A stretch of 64,000 nt of DNA from Rhodococcus sp. HNM0563 (GTDB taxonomy: Bacteria; Actinomycetota; Actinomycetes; Mycobacteriales; Mycobacteriaceae). The notes beneath the pieces were generated by a model. That model searched no databases, was not told the DNA's origin, and saw only the letters and a list, made by a program, of their open reading frames with translations. Shown here one piece after another: positions 9,069 to 17,843 of the stretch. The first letter of the stretch is position 1. The number at the start of each line of letters is the position of its first letter. The DNA is taken from assembly GCF_012726195.1 (NCBI RefSeq), contig NZ_JAASAF010000006.1, positions 1 through 64,000 on the forward strand, written 5' to 3'. The position numbers and the translations under genes were made by a program.

Positions 9069-9851
9069 GTGAGCAGGACCGCGGTACACGACATCTCGCG
9101 CCCCCTGCTGTGGCGTGCAGTCCTGCTCTGGATCGTCGTGTGGGCAGTGTGTGGGCTCGCCGCCCCGATCGTGCAGGACGCGACCGGCCTGTCCACGGAT
9201 GTGCTGGCGCTGGTCATGCTTGCGCCTGCCCTCGCGTCGGCCGTCGTGTGGCTCGCAGTGCGACGCGACCTTCCGGCGCCGTGGCCGCCAGTGGCCACCC
9301 GCGCGATCGTGTGGCCCACCGTGCTCGCCCTCGTGTGGATTGCAGTGTTCACCGCGGGACTCGTCGCAGCCGGCTTCTCGTTCGGCTCCGGAATCGGTGT
9401 CGCCGGAGTTCCGCTCGCGGTGGTGCTGGTGGCGCAAGCCGTCGGGGCCCTCGGCGAGGAGATCGGGTGGCGCGGCACGCTGCAGCATCTCGCCGAATCA
9501 CGGATGTCCCGATGGGTAGCTGCCCTGCTTCTCGGCGCAGTGTTCGGCGCGACCCATGTCGGCTACTGGTCGGAAGGCCCCCTGTTCGTCGCGGGATTTT
9601 CCCTCTCGACGGCACTGATGGGGCTCGCAATGGTGCTGATCGCCCGGGGCAGTTTCGCGCAGCGCATGATCCCGGCGACGCTCATCCACCTCGGCCTGAA
9701 CCTGGTGACCGCCGACGCCGGCGGCTTCGACGACCCGTGGCTCCTCATCGCACCGGCCGCAGCAGCAACCGCGGTCGTTCTCATCGCCACGCGGATGACG
9801 AATTACGATCCGGCGCGCATCCCGCGGCCCGCATCCGTCCCAACCGAGTGA
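9069..9851 (+). CDS. CPBP-family intramembrane metalloprotease
   Basis: The 260 residues form about eight hydrophobic helices and the three CPBP (Abi/Rce1-like) motifs: EEIGWRG (about 130-136), FGATHVGYW, and HLGLNL near the C terminus. These give the Glu/His/His/Asn set of the Rce1-type active site. GTG 9069 follows AAGGAG. Family members act in prenyl-protein processing, bacteriocin self-immunity or membrane stress, but no bacteriocin genes are adjacent, so the role is unassigned. The 3' end carries the first unit of the tandem repeat at 9840-9924. Confidence 0.85.
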   Translation: MSRTAVHDISRPLLWRAVLLWIVVWAVCGLAAPIVQDATGLSTDVLALVMLAPALASAVVWLAVRRDLPAPWPPVATRAIVWPTVLALVWIAVFTAGLVAAGFSFGSGIGVAGVPLAVVLVAQAVGALGEEIGWRGTLQHLAESRMSRWVAALLLGAVFGATHVGYWSEGPLFVAGFSLSTALMGLAMVLIARGSFAQRMIPATLIHLGLNLVTADAGGFDDPWLLIAPAAAATAVVLIATRMTNYDPARIPRPASVPTE

Positions 9852-9924
9852 GTGAGGTCCTAGGCTCCCCACCGAGTGAACGAGGTTCTAGGCTCCCCAC
9901 CGAGCGAACGAGGTTCTAGGCTCA
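9840..9924. repeat. Three tandem ~28-bp repeats carrying -10-like boxes
   Basis: Copies lie at 9840-9868, 9869-9896 and 9897-9924 with core GAGGTTCTAGGCTCC; the first has a few changes and overlaps the CPBP stop codon. Each contains TAGGCT, which fits the actinobacterial TANNNT -10 box. The last TAGGCT is 8 nt before the ATG at 9929, as for a leaderless gene. The array may be a triplicated promoter element; this is untested. Confidence 0.75.
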
Positions 9925-9928
9925 CAGA

Positions 9929-10822
9929 ATGGCAGACATGACGGTGGATATTCGATCCCTCGAGGACCTGACGGCCGCACTCGAATCGACCGGTTACCTC
10001 GCCGACGAGGGTGTCGCGATGTCGGCGTTCCTCGCGCTCCGCATGGGCAGGCCTCTGTTCTGTGAAGGAGAGCCCGGCACGGGAAAGACCTCCCTGGCCG
10101 TCGCACTTGCAGAAGCACTGAACCTGCCGTTGATCCGGCTGCAGTGCCACGAGGGCATCGATGCGTCGCAAGCACTGTACGACTGGGATTTCCCCCGGCA
10201 ATTGCTGCACCTACGCACGCTCGAAGCCGCCAGCGAAGGAAGCTTCGACGCCGACACCGCCGAACGCTCCCTCTACACCGAACGATTCCTGCTCGCGCGT
10301 CCACTCCTGCAGGCACTCACCGACGCGCCATGTGTGCTGCTCGTCGACGAAATCGACCGCGCCGACGACGAATTCGAAGCCTTCCTGCTGCAGATTCTCG
10401 ACGAGAACTCCGTGACCATCCCCGAACTCGGTGAGATCCGGGCAAGCGTTCCGCCCCTCGTCGTACTCACGTCCAACCGCACTCGTGAGGTGCACGACGC
10501 GCTCAAACGACGCTGCCTCTACCACTGGGTCGAGCACCCCGGCCTCGATCGCGAGATCGGGATCCTGCGTAGACGTCTGCCCGGAATCGATGCGGCACTC
10601 GCTGAACAGATCGCCCGTGCCGTTCACGCTCTCCGCGACGCGGATCTGCTCAAACCCCCGGGTGTCGCCGAATCCCTCGACTGGGCACGGGCGCTGATCG
10701 AACTCGACCGCGACGTGCTCGACACCGCGACGGCTGCCGCAACCCTCGGCGCTGTCCTGAAGTATCGCGAAGACCTCGAACGGGTCGCGCGCGCCGGACT
10801 CGACCGGATCCTGGCAGGCTGA
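9929..10822 (+). CDS. coxD: MoxR-family AAA+ ATPase (CoxD-like)
   Basis: This 297-residue AAA+ protein has Walker A GEPGTGKTS (residues 47-55), Walker B VLLVDEIDRADDEFEAFLL, sensor 1 VVLTSNRTREVHDALKRRC, and the MoxR-type PPGVAESLDWARALIEL near the C terminus. It is followed 4 nt later by the VWA gene, then xdhC-like. This trio (CoxD-CoxE-CoxF) accompanies molybdenum hydroxylases, where CoxD is needed to mature the Mo-Cu/Mo active site. There is no Shine-Dalgarno sequence, and a leaderless start downstream of the repeat array is likely. Confidence 0.88.
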   Translation: MADMTVDIRSLEDLTAALESTGYLADEGVAMSAFLALRMGRPLFCEGEPGTGKTSLAVALAEALNLPLIRLQCHEGIDASQALYDWDFPRQLLHLRTLEAASEGSFDADTAERSLYTERFLLARPLLQALTDAPCVLLVDEIDRADDEFEAFLLQILDENSVTIPELGEIRASVPPLVVLTSNRTREVHDALKRRCLYHWVEHPGLDREIGILRRRLPGIDAALAEQIARAVHALRDADLLKPPGVAESLDWARALIELDRDVLDTATAAATLGAVLKYREDLERVARAGLDRILAG

Positions 10823-10826
10823 ACAC

Positions 10827-11930
10827 ATGGGCGACGGTGCGCTCGTCGGCGTTGCAGGGTTCGCGCGAGCCCTCGAAGAAGCCGGCCTCCCGGTCACACT
10901 CGACGCCACGCACGCCTACGTTCGTGCCCTACTCGAAGTGGATGCGAGCAACCCGGCGCACGTGTACTGGACGGGTCGCACGACCCTCTGCCGCGACCCC
11001 GACGACATCCCCCGCTACGACCTCGCGTTCGAAGCGTGGTTCGGCGGCGACCTGCCCGTCATCTCCCGCACCACCGGACAGCAGCAGCGCACCGCCACGG
11101 TTGCCGCGCTCACCTCGCCGGGTGGGTCCGACAGCGAAGGCGACGACTCGCCACGACTCCAGGTCGCCGCCGACGACACCGAGATCCTGCGGCACCGCGA
11201 CATCGCCGAGCTCACCCCGGCCGAACGCGCCCACCTCGACGAGATGCTCACGCTGCTCGAACCCCGCCCACCGAGACGACCCGCAGCGCGCCTGCGGCCG
11301 TCGCGACGCGGCACCGTCGACCCGCGGCGCACCCTGCGTGCCATGCTCGCCGCGGGCGGTGAAGCAGTGCGGCCTGCCCGGCATAGTCGCGCGACCCGCC
11401 CGCGCCGGGTGGTACTGCTCATCGACGTGTCCGGCTCCATGAGCCCCTACGCAGATGCACTCCTGCGTTTCGCGCACGTCGTCACCCGCAGCAACCCTGC
11501 TGCCACCGAAGTGTTCTCCCTCGGCACACGCATGACCCGCCTGTCGCGTGCGATGCGTGCCCGCGACCCCGAACGCGCGCTGGCCGCGGCATCGAGCACC
11601 GTTCCCGATTGGGCAGGCGGCACCCGGCTCGGCGACACGTTGCGTGCGTTCCTCGACCGTTGGGGCCGACGAGGCATCGCCCGGGGCGCTGTCGTCGTCG
11701 TCTTCTCCGACGGCTGGGAACGCGGCGACACGTCTCTGCTCGCCGAACAGATGGCACAACTGCGCCGGCTCGCCCACGCCGTACTGTGGGTCAACCCCCA
11801 TGCGGGCGCCGACGGCTACGAACCCATCCAGTCCGGGATCTCGGCCGCACTCCCGCACCTCGACCGACTGCTCGCCGGGCACAGCCTTGCGACGTTGGAG
11901 GAACTGCTGAAGGAGGTCCATCGTGCGTGA
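10827..11930 (+). CDS. coxE: VWA-domain protein (CoxE-like)
   Basis: The 367 residues comprise a helical, Arg-rich N-terminal half and a C-terminal von Willebrand A domain. The MIDAS motif LLIDVSGSMS lies near 197-206, GGTRLGDTLR supplies the Thr ligand, and VVVVFSDGWERGD follows. MoxR ATPases and VWA proteins of this type work as pairs. The gene is 4 nt after coxD and overlaps the xdhC-like start by 8 nt, so a single transcript is expected. Role: partner in maturing the molybdenum enzyme encoded at 14.1-17.8 kb (inference from the Oligotropha cox system). Confidence 0.88.
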   Translation: MGDGALVGVAGFARALEEAGLPVTLDATHAYVRALLEVDASNPAHVYWTGRTTLCRDPDDIPRYDLAFEAWFGGDLPVISRTTGQQQRTATVAALTSPGGSDSEGDDSPRLQVAADDTEILRHRDIAELTPAERAHLDEMLTLLEPRPPRRPAARLRPSRRGTVDPRRTLRAMLAAGGEAVRPARHSRATRPRRVVLLIDVSGSMSPYADALLRFAHVVTRSNPAATEVFSLGTRMTRLSRAMRARDPERALAAASSTVPDWAGGTRLGDTLRAFLDRWGRRGIARGAVVVVFSDGWERGDTSLLAEQMAQLRRLAHAVLWVNPHAGADGYEPIQSGISAALPHLDRLLAGHSLATLEELLKEVHRA

Positions 11931-13044
11931 TGTTCTCGACGAACTCGAGCGCCGCTACCGCGCAGGAGAAACCGTCGCATTGGGCACCGTCGTCTCGACG
12001 TTCCGGTCCGCGCCACGCGAGGCCGGCGCATCGATGCTCGTCGCGGGCGACGGCACCGTCACGGGCAGCGTGTCCGGCGGATGCGTCGAGGGCGCGGTCT
12101 ACGAATTGGGCCGAGACGTCATCGGCGACGGCAACGCCGTGCTGCAGCGATACGGGGTGTCCGACGACGACGCCTTCGCGGTCGGCCTGACCTGCGGCGG
12201 CATCATCGACGTCTTCGTCGAACGCATCGACCCCGCGGAGTTCACCGCGCTCGGCGACGTCATCGACTCGATCCACGCGAGCGAACCCGTCGCGGTCGCC
12301 ACCGTCACCGAACATCCCGACCCTACCGTGATCGGGCGCCGCATGGTGGTGTGGCCGGACCGGTCCGACGGCGAACTGCCGTCTGCCCGCATGACGGACG
12401 CGATCACCGACGATGCGCGCGGCCTGCTCGATGTGGGCCGTTCCGGGACCCTGCACTACGGACCCGATGGTCAGCGACGCGGTGAAGGTATGTCCGTGTT
12501 CGTCAACGCATTCCAGCCGCGACCCCGGCTACTGGTGTTCGGGGCAATCGATTTCGCGGCCGCGATGGCCACGCTCGGTGCCTTTCTCGGCTATCGGGTG
12601 ACGGTGTGCGACGCGCGCGGTGTGTTCGCGACCCCCGCACGTTTCCCGTCGGCCGACGAGGTGGTCGTCGAGTGGCCGCACCGCTATCTCGCCGCCGAAC
12701 ACGAAGCGGGCCGGGTCGACAAGCGCACGGTGATCGCGGTGCTCACCCACGACCCGAAGTTCGACGTACCGCTTCTCGAAGTGGCGCTACGAATCGATGT
12801 CGCCTACGTGGGAGCGATGGGCTCACGCCGCACGCACGACGACAGGCTCGCCCGCCTGCGCGAGATCGGTATCACCGACGAAGAGATCGCCAAGCTGAGC
12901 TCGCCGATCGGCCTCGATCTCGGGGCCCGCACCCCCGAAGAGACCGCGGTGTCGATCGGCGCCGAGATCATCGCGCTGCGGTGGGGCGGACAGGGGCAAC
13001 GCCTCGCGGACCGGCAAGGGCCGATCCACACACACGACAGCTGA
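11923..13044 (+). CDS. coxF: XdhC/CoxF-family molybdenum cofactor insertion protein
   Basis: This 373-residue protein has an N-terminal XdhC domain (about 1-100: GTVVSTFRSAPREAGASMLV, GSVSGGCVEGAVYE, LTCGGIIDVFVE) and a C-terminal Rossmann domain (about 190-330: LLVFGAIDFAAAMATLGAFL, YVGAMGSRRTHDDRL). The GTG start is inside the coxE stop region and preceded by AAGGAGG. XdhC proteins bind molybdenum cofactor and deliver it, often after sulfuration, to xanthine-dehydrogenase-family enzymes. The client here is presumably the CoxL-type subunit downstream. Confidence 0.88.
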   Translation: MRDVLDELERRYRAGETVALGTVVSTFRSAPREAGASMLVAGDGTVTGSVSGGCVEGAVYELGRDVIGDGNAVLQRYGVSDDDAFAVGLTCGGIIDVFVERIDPAEFTALGDVIDSIHASEPVAVATVTEHPDPTVIGRRMVVWPDRSDGELPSARMTDAITDDARGLLDVGRSGTLHYGPDGQRRGEGMSVFVNAFQPRPRLLVFGAIDFAAAMATLGAFLGYRVTVCDARGVFATPARFPSADEVVVEWPHRYLAAEHEAGRVDKRTVIAVLTHDPKFDVPLLEVALRIDVAYVGAMGSRRTHDDRLARLREIGITDEEIAKLSSPIGLDLGARTPEETAVSIGAEIIALRWGGQGQRLADRQGPIHTHDS

Positions 13045-13047
13045 TGA

Positions 13048-13094
13048 CCGAATGTCACCTTCGTACAGTCGACGTGACTGAAGGTGACATTCGG
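13048..13094. terminator. Perfect 15-bp stem-loop between convergent coxF and SDR genes
   Basis: CCGAATGTCACCTTC (13048-13062) is exactly complementary to GAAGGTGACATTCGG (13080-13094); the 17-nt loop itself contains AGTC/GACT. It sits 3 nt after the coxF stop and before the stop of the opposed SDR gene, so it could terminate both transcripts. No U-tract is present, which is common in high-GC actinobacteria. Confidence 0.65.
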
Positions 13095-13114
13095 CCGTCG
13101 GCCGAAAGCCGTTC

Positions 13115-13927
13115 TCAGAAGTACTGGGCTCCGCCGTCGATCGCCAGACTCTGCGCGGTGACGAACGCCGATTCGTCGGAGGCCAGGAACGCGACCATGT
13201 TCGAGATCTCGTCGGCCTCCGCCATGTACTTGTTCAGGAACGGCATCGTCATACCGCCGAGGCGCGGATTGGACTCCGCGGTCTGCGCGATGCGTTCACG
13301 CATACTTCCCGACCCCATCGGGGTGTTCACCGCGCCGGGATGGATGCTGTTGACGCGGATGTCGTGTTGCCCGAGCTCTGCCGCGAAAGCGCGGGCCATG
13401 CCGACGAGCGCGTGCTTGCTGGTGGTGTAGTGCACCATGAACGGCTGCAGCTTCACCCCGGCCAGTGAGCTGGTGACGACGATCGACCCGCCGCCGCGGG
13501 TGATCAGGTGCGGCGTGGTCGCGGTGATCGTGTTCCACACACCGGTGACGTTGATGTCGAGGGTGTCGCGGAAGCTCTCGGGCGTGACCTCGTCCCACGT
13601 CTGCGGAATGCAGATACCGGCGTTGGCGACCACCACATCGAGACCGCCGAACTGCGCGACTCCCTCCTCGACCACCGCTTTCATACCGTCGAGATCGCGG
13701 ACGTCGCACTGCTTCAGCTGCGCCTTCGCACCTTCCGACTCGACGAGCCGCCGCGTTTCCTCCAGGTCGTCGAGGGTGGCGGAATCGTAGGGGACGCCGG
13801 GTAGCGGGCCTGCGAGATCGATTCCGACGATCTGCGCGCCCTCACGGGCCAGCCGTACGGCGTGGGCGCGGCCCTGGCCACGGGCAACTCCGGTGATGAA
13901 CGCGATCTTGTTGTCGAGCCGGGCCAT
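13115..13927 (-). CDS. Mycofactocin-coupled-type SDR oxidoreductase
   Basis: The 270-residue short-chain dehydrogenase starts MARLDNKIAFITGVARGQGR, the form of glycine motif typical of the mycofactocin-coupled SDRs (carveol-dehydrogenase-like), with the longer segment after GIDLAG that distinguishes them. The catalytic Ser is in VVTSSLAG and Tyr/Lys in YTTSKHA. ATG 13927 follows GAGGAA; upstream in-frame codons to 13993 are less likely. It is encoded against the cox genes. Family members keep a bound nicotinamide cofactor reoxidised via mycofactocin; no mycofactocin synthesis genes are in this window. The alcohol substrate is unknown. Confidence 0.87.
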   Translation of the reverse strand: MARLDNKIAFITGVARGQGRAHAVRLAREGAQIVGIDLAGPLPGVPYDSATLDDLEETRRLVESEGAKAQLKQCDVRDLDGMKAVVEEGVAQFGGLDVVVANAGICIPQTWDEVTPESFRDTLDINVTGVWNTITATTPHLITRGGGSIVVTSSLAGVKLQPFMVHYTTSKHALVGMARAFAAELGQHDIRVNSIHPGAVNTPMGSGSMRERIAQTAESNPRLGGMTMPFLNKYMAEADEISNMVAFLASDESAFVTAQSLAIDGGAQYF

Positions 13928-14029
13928 GTGCAGTTCCTCTCGCGGTCGGAGCTTCGGCCGCCGGCGCTGCTGCGGCCGAGAGATTTCCGTCAATCACCTC
14001 CTTTCTACGCGCGGGATACAGGAAGCTGG

Positions 14030-14047
14030 CAGTGACTCATATCACTG
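14030..14047. promoter_or_regulatory. Inverted repeat in the SDR-coxS divergent promoter region
   Basis: CAGTGA-ctcata-TCACTG lies 38 nt before the coxS start and about 100 nt before the divergent SDR start. Its position suggests an operator controlling either gene. No regulator can be assigned by sequence alone; the LysR protein encoded at 18.6 kb is one candidate. Confidence 0.4.
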
Positions 14048-14085
14048 GCATACACACGGGATTGCGGAAAGCACTGGGAGGTCCG

Positions 14086-14571
14086 ATGCGCATCGTGGTC
14101 ACGGTCGACGGAGCGGTCTACACCGACGACGTCGAACCCCGGCTCCTTCTCGTCCACTACCTGCGGGAACGACTCGGCAAGGTGGGCACTGTCGTGGGAT
14201 GCGACACCAGCAACTGCGGTGCGTGCACCGTCCTGCTGGACGGCAAGAGCGTCAAGTCCTGCTCGGTGCTCGCCGTGCAGGCCGACGACAGGGCTGTCAC
14301 GACGGTCGAAGGCCTCGCGAAGGACGGCGCGCTCCACCCCGTCCAAGAAGCCTTCCGCGAGAAACACGCGCTGCAGTGCGGGTACTGCACGCCCGGCATG
14401 ATCATGGCGACCGTCGACCTGCTGAACGAGAACCCCGACCCCGACGAGGAGCAGGTCCGGCTCGGCCTCGAAGGAAACCTCTGTCGTTGCACGGGATATC
14501 AGAACATCGTGGCCGCCGCGCAGGACGCTGCCCGGCGTATGCAGGGAACCCGGACGGAGGATGCCCGATGA
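14086..14571 (+). CDS. coxS: Molybdenum hydroxylase small subunit, [2Fe-2S] (CoxS-like)
   Basis: This 161-residue subunit has both iron-sulfur sites of the xanthine-oxidase family: a plant-ferredoxin-type site with CDTSNCGACTVLLDG and a four-helix site with QCGYCTPGM plus CRCTGYQN. ATG 14086 follows GGGAGG; the frame extends to GTG 14032 but without a ribosome site. The stop overlaps coxL by 4 nt (ATGA). It passes electrons from the molybdenum centre in CoxL to FAD in CoxM. The order S-L-M differs from the M-S-L of form I CO dehydrogenase operons and is common for form II. Confidence 0.92.
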   Translation: MRIVVTVDGAVYTDDVEPRLLLVHYLRERLGKVGTVVGCDTSNCGACTVLLDGKSVKSCSVLAVQADDRAVTTVEGLAKDGALHPVQEAFREKHALQCGYCTPGMIMATVDLLNENPDPDEEQVRLGLEGNLCRCTGYQNIVAAAQDAARRMQGTRTEDAR

Positions 14572-16961
14572 CCACCACCGAATCACGCAGCGCCAGCGGG
14601 GTGGAGCCCGAGATCGGGCAGTCCCGTCGCCGCAAGGAGGACGAGCATCTCCTCACCGGCCGGACCCGCTGGACGGACAACATCGTTCTCCCCGGCATGC
14701 TGCATGCCGCGATCCTGCGCAGTCCCTTCTCCCACGCCCGCATCACCGGCATCGATGTGGAGGGGGCGAAGACACTGCCCGGCGTCATCGCCGTGTACAC
14801 GGGCGCCGACCTCGCCGAAGAGCAGGGGAGCCTGCCGTGTGCGTGGCCGATCACCGAGGACCAGCTGGCTCCGCCCGCGCCGTCACTGGCCGTCGACACC
14901 GTCAACTTCGCCGGTGAGGCAGTCGCAGTCGTGGTGGCACGCACCGCCTACGAGGCACACGACGCACTCGATTCCATCGACGTCGACTACGAGGACCTAC
15001 CGGTGGTGCTCGACCTCACCGACGCGGCAGCCGATACCGAACTGGTGCACCCCGACCTCGGTACCAACCGCAGCGCCACATGGACATTCGACTCCGCCGA
15101 AGCAGGCAGCGGGGGCAATGTCGAGGACGCGATCCGCGACGCGGAAGTTCTCATCGAACGCACCTTTCGTCAGCAACGCCTGATTCCTGCGTTCATGGAA
15201 CCCCGATCGGTGGTCGTCGATCCGACTGCCACGCAGATCACCATGTGGTCGGCCACCCAGGTGCCACACGTGCTCAAGCTGATGCTGGCGATGTCGCTCG
15301 GCATTCCCGAGCACAAGTTGCGGGTGATCGCACCCGATGTGGGCGGCGGCTTCGGTGGCAAGCTGCAGGTGACTCCGGAAGAAGTACTCACGCTGCTCAT
15401 CGCGCGCAGACTCCACAAGCCGGTCAAGTACACCGAGTCGCGTAGCGAGTCGATGGTCGCGGCGCATCACGGCCGCGACCAGGTTCAGAAACTTACGCTC
15501 GCCGCCCGGCGCGACGGCACCGTCACCGGTTTCAAGGTCGAGCTGCTCGCCGACATGGGCGCCTACCTGCGTCTCGTCACGCCCGGGGTGCCGATCCTCG
15601 GCGCGTTCATGTTCACCGGAATCTACAAGTTCGACTCCTACCGCTTCACCTGCACGAACGTGTTCACCAACAAGGTGCCCACCGACGCATACCGCGGTGC
15701 GGGGCGCCCCGAGGCGACGTTCGCGATCGAAAGGATGATGGACGAACTCGCCGTCGAACTGTCAATGGACCCGATCGAAGTACGTGAGAAGAACTGGATC
15801 AAGCACGAAGAGTTCCCGTTCGATTCGGTGGCGGGCCTGACCTACGACTCGGGCAACTACGAAGCGGCCACTGCGAAGGCCCTGGAACTGTTCGACTACG
15901 ACGGCCTGCGCCGTGAGCAGGCGCAACGGCGTGAATCGAAGGATCCGATTCAGCTCGGCATCGGGGTGTCGACGTTCACCGAGATGTGCGGTCTGGCACC
16001 GTCTCGAGTCCTCGGATCGCTGTCGTACGGAGCAGGCGGGTGGGAGCACGCGGCTGTCCGCATGCTGCCCACAGGGAAGGTCGAAGTGGTCACCGGGTCG
16101 TCGGCCCACGGCCAGGGACACGAGACCGCGTGGAGCCAGATCGTCGCCGATCAGCTGGGAATTCCGTTCGACGATATCGAGATCCTGCACGGCGACACCC
16201 AGTCGTCGCCCCGTGGACTCGACACCTACGGGTCACGCTCGCTCGCTGTCGGTGGTATCGCCGTGGTCAAGGCTGCCGAGAAAGTCGTGGCGAAGGCGCG
16301 GCCGATCGCGGCGCACCTGATGGAATGTGCGGAAGACGATCTCGAATTCACCGGCGGCCGGTTCAAGGTGAAGGGCACCGAGAAGTCCGTTGCGCTGACC
16401 GACGTCGCACTCGCCGTGTTCGCCGCGCACGACCTACCCGACGGCGTCGAGCCGAATCTCGATTCCGAAGCGACGTACGATCCGGACAACTTTTCGTTCC
16501 CGCACGGCACACACCTGTGTGCGGTGGAGATCGACACCGAGACGGGGCACGTACGCATCCGCAAGTACGTATGCGTCGACGACATCGGGCACGTTGTGAA
16601 CCCGCTCATCGTGGAGGGTCAGGTGCACGGTGGTCTGGCCCAGGGGATCTCTCAGGCGTTGTACGAGGAGGCCGTCCACGACGAGTCCGGAACACTGCTC
16701 AGCGGCTCGTTCGCCGAATATCTGCTGCCGACGGCGGTGGATCTCCCGAGTTTCGTCACCGACCGCACCAACACACCGGCTCCAGGAAACCCGCTAGGAG
16801 TCAAGGGAGTCGGTGAAGCAGGCACGATCGCGTCGACACCCGCCGTGGTCAACTCCGTACTCGACGCGCTCCGGCCCTTCGGGGTTCGTTCCATCGACAT
16901 GCCGTGCACGCCCATGCGGGTCTGGCACGCCCTCCGTTCCGCCGAGGAGACAAACCGATGA
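14568..16961 (+). CDS. coxL: Molybdenum hydroxylase large subunit, form II CODH-like
   Basis: The 797-residue molybdopterin subunit has an N-terminal a/b hammerhead (GQSRRRKEDEHLLTGRTRWT), the molybdopterin-binding GGGFGGKLQVTPEE, and VKGVGEAGTI near the C terminus with the catalytic Glu. The active-site loop reads AYRGAGRPE (near residue 374), the form II signature, not the AYXCSFR loop whose Cys binds copper in genuine CO dehydrogenase. CO oxidation is therefore not supported; an aldehyde or N-heterocycle is a likelier substrate. It overlaps coxS and coxM by 4 nt each. The ATG sits inside the coxS stop, and an upstream open frame is a shadow. Confidence 0.92.
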   Translation: MTTTESRSASGVEPEIGQSRRRKEDEHLLTGRTRWTDNIVLPGMLHAAILRSPFSHARITGIDVEGAKTLPGVIAVYTGADLAEEQGSLPCAWPITEDQLAPPAPSLAVDTVNFAGEAVAVVVARTAYEAHDALDSIDVDYEDLPVVLDLTDAAADTELVHPDLGTNRSATWTFDSAEAGSGGNVEDAIRDAEVLIERTFRQQRLIPAFMEPRSVVVDPTATQITMWSATQVPHVLKLMLAMSLGIPEHKLRVIAPDVGGGFGGKLQVTPEEVLTLLIARRLHKPVKYTESRSESMVAAHHGRDQVQKLTLAARRDGTVTGFKVELLADMGAYLRLVTPGVPILGAFMFTGIYKFDSYRFTCTNVFTNKVPTDAYRGAGRPEATFAIERMMDELAVELSMDPIEVREKNWIKHEEFPFDSVAGLTYDSGNYEAATAKALELFDYDGLRREQAQRRESKDPIQLGIGVSTFTEMCGLAPSRVLGSLSYGAGGWEHAAVRMLPTGKVEVVTGSSAHGQGHETAWSQIVADQLGIPFDDIEILHGDTQSSPRGLDTYGSRSLAVGGIAVVKAAEKVVAKARPIAAHLMECAEDDLEFTGGRFKVKGTEKSVALTDVALAVFAAHDLPDGVEPNLDSEATYDPDNFSFPHGTHLCAVEIDTETGHVRIRKYVCVDDIGHVVNPLIVEGQVHGGLAQGISQALYEEAVHDESGTLLSGSFAEYLLPTAVDLPSFVTDRTNTPAPGNPLGVKGVGEAGTIASTPAVVNSVLDALRPFGVRSIDMPCTPMRVWHALRSAEETNR

Positions 16962-17812
16962 TTCCCGCTGAATTCGAGTACGCCGCTCCCACCACACTCG
17001 ACGAGGCCGTCTCGGCACTGAACGAAGCCGGTGAAGACGCCAAGGTGCTGGCCGGAGGCCAGAGCCTGATGCCGGTACTGCGGCTCCGGATGGCAGCACC
17101 GACCACCATCATCGACCTCGGTCGCGTCTCTGACCTGCGCGGTATCCGCGAGGACGGCGATACCCTGGTGATCGGCGCGACCACTACGCACTACGAGGTG
17201 CTGCACGATCCGCTCGTCGCCCGGCATGCACAGTTGCTGGCGGAGGCCACCGCCACCGTCGCCGATCCGCAGATCCGCCACCGCGGAACGTTGGGCGGTG
17301 CGCTCGTGCATGCCGATCCCGCAGGGGACCTGTCGGCTCCTGCTCTGGCGCTCGACGCGGAATTCGTCGTCGTCGGCGCGTCCGGTACACGCACCGTCAC
17401 GGCGTCGGACTTCTTCGAGGACTACTTCACGACCGCAGTTCGGCCCGGTGAAATCCTTGCGGAGATCCGCATTCCCAAGCACACGGGGTGGCAGGCACGC
17501 TATGAGAAGTTCCATCGTGCAGCGCAACAATGGTCGATCGTGGGTGTCGCAGCGACAATCGACATCGACAATGGCACGATCCGACAAGCGAAGGTCGCCC
17601 TGACGAACATGGCGGCGGTGCCCGTACGGGCCCGCGCGGTCGAAGAAGCACTCGTCGGGCAAGCGGCCACCGCCGACACGATCGCGTCAGCCGCCGAACA
17701 CGCGGCAGACGGGACCGATCCGATGACCGACGGCAATGCCGACGCCGAGTATCGAAGCCACCTGGCGACGGTCCTCGCCCGGCGAGCCGTGACGACCGCG
17801 GCGGGACTCTGA
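16958..17812 (+). CDS. coxM: Molybdenum hydroxylase medium subunit, FAD (CoxM-like)
   Basis: This 284-residue subunit has FAD-binding motifs AGGQSLMPVL (near 31) and RGTLGGALVHADPAGDL (about 108-124) and a C-terminal CO_deh_flav_C domain. It starts at ATG 16958 inside the coxL stop. It holds the FAD that receives electrons from the CoxS clusters and hands them on, to quinone or oxygen depending on the enzyme. Together with CoxS and CoxL it completes the heterotrimer. Confidence 0.92.
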   Translation: MIPAEFEYAAPTTLDEAVSALNEAGEDAKVLAGGQSLMPVLRLRMAAPTTIIDLGRVSDLRGIREDGDTLVIGATTTHYEVLHDPLVARHAQLLAEATATVADPQIRHRGTLGGALVHADPAGDLSAPALALDAEFVVVGASGTRTVTASDFFEDYFTTAVRPGEILAEIRIPKHTGWQARYEKFHRAAQQWSIVGVAATIDIDNGTIRQAKVALTNMAAVPVRARAVEEALVGQAATADTIASAAEHAADGTDPMTDGNADAEYRSHLATVLARRAVTTAAGL

Positions 17813-17843
17813 GTAGCCCCGCAGAAACGACGCAGGAGAATCG

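Noticed and set aside
14568-16961. Annotation of CoxL as genuine CO dehydrogenase (form I)
   Set aside because: The active-site loop reads AYRGAGR; the copper-binding Cys of AYXCSFR is absent.
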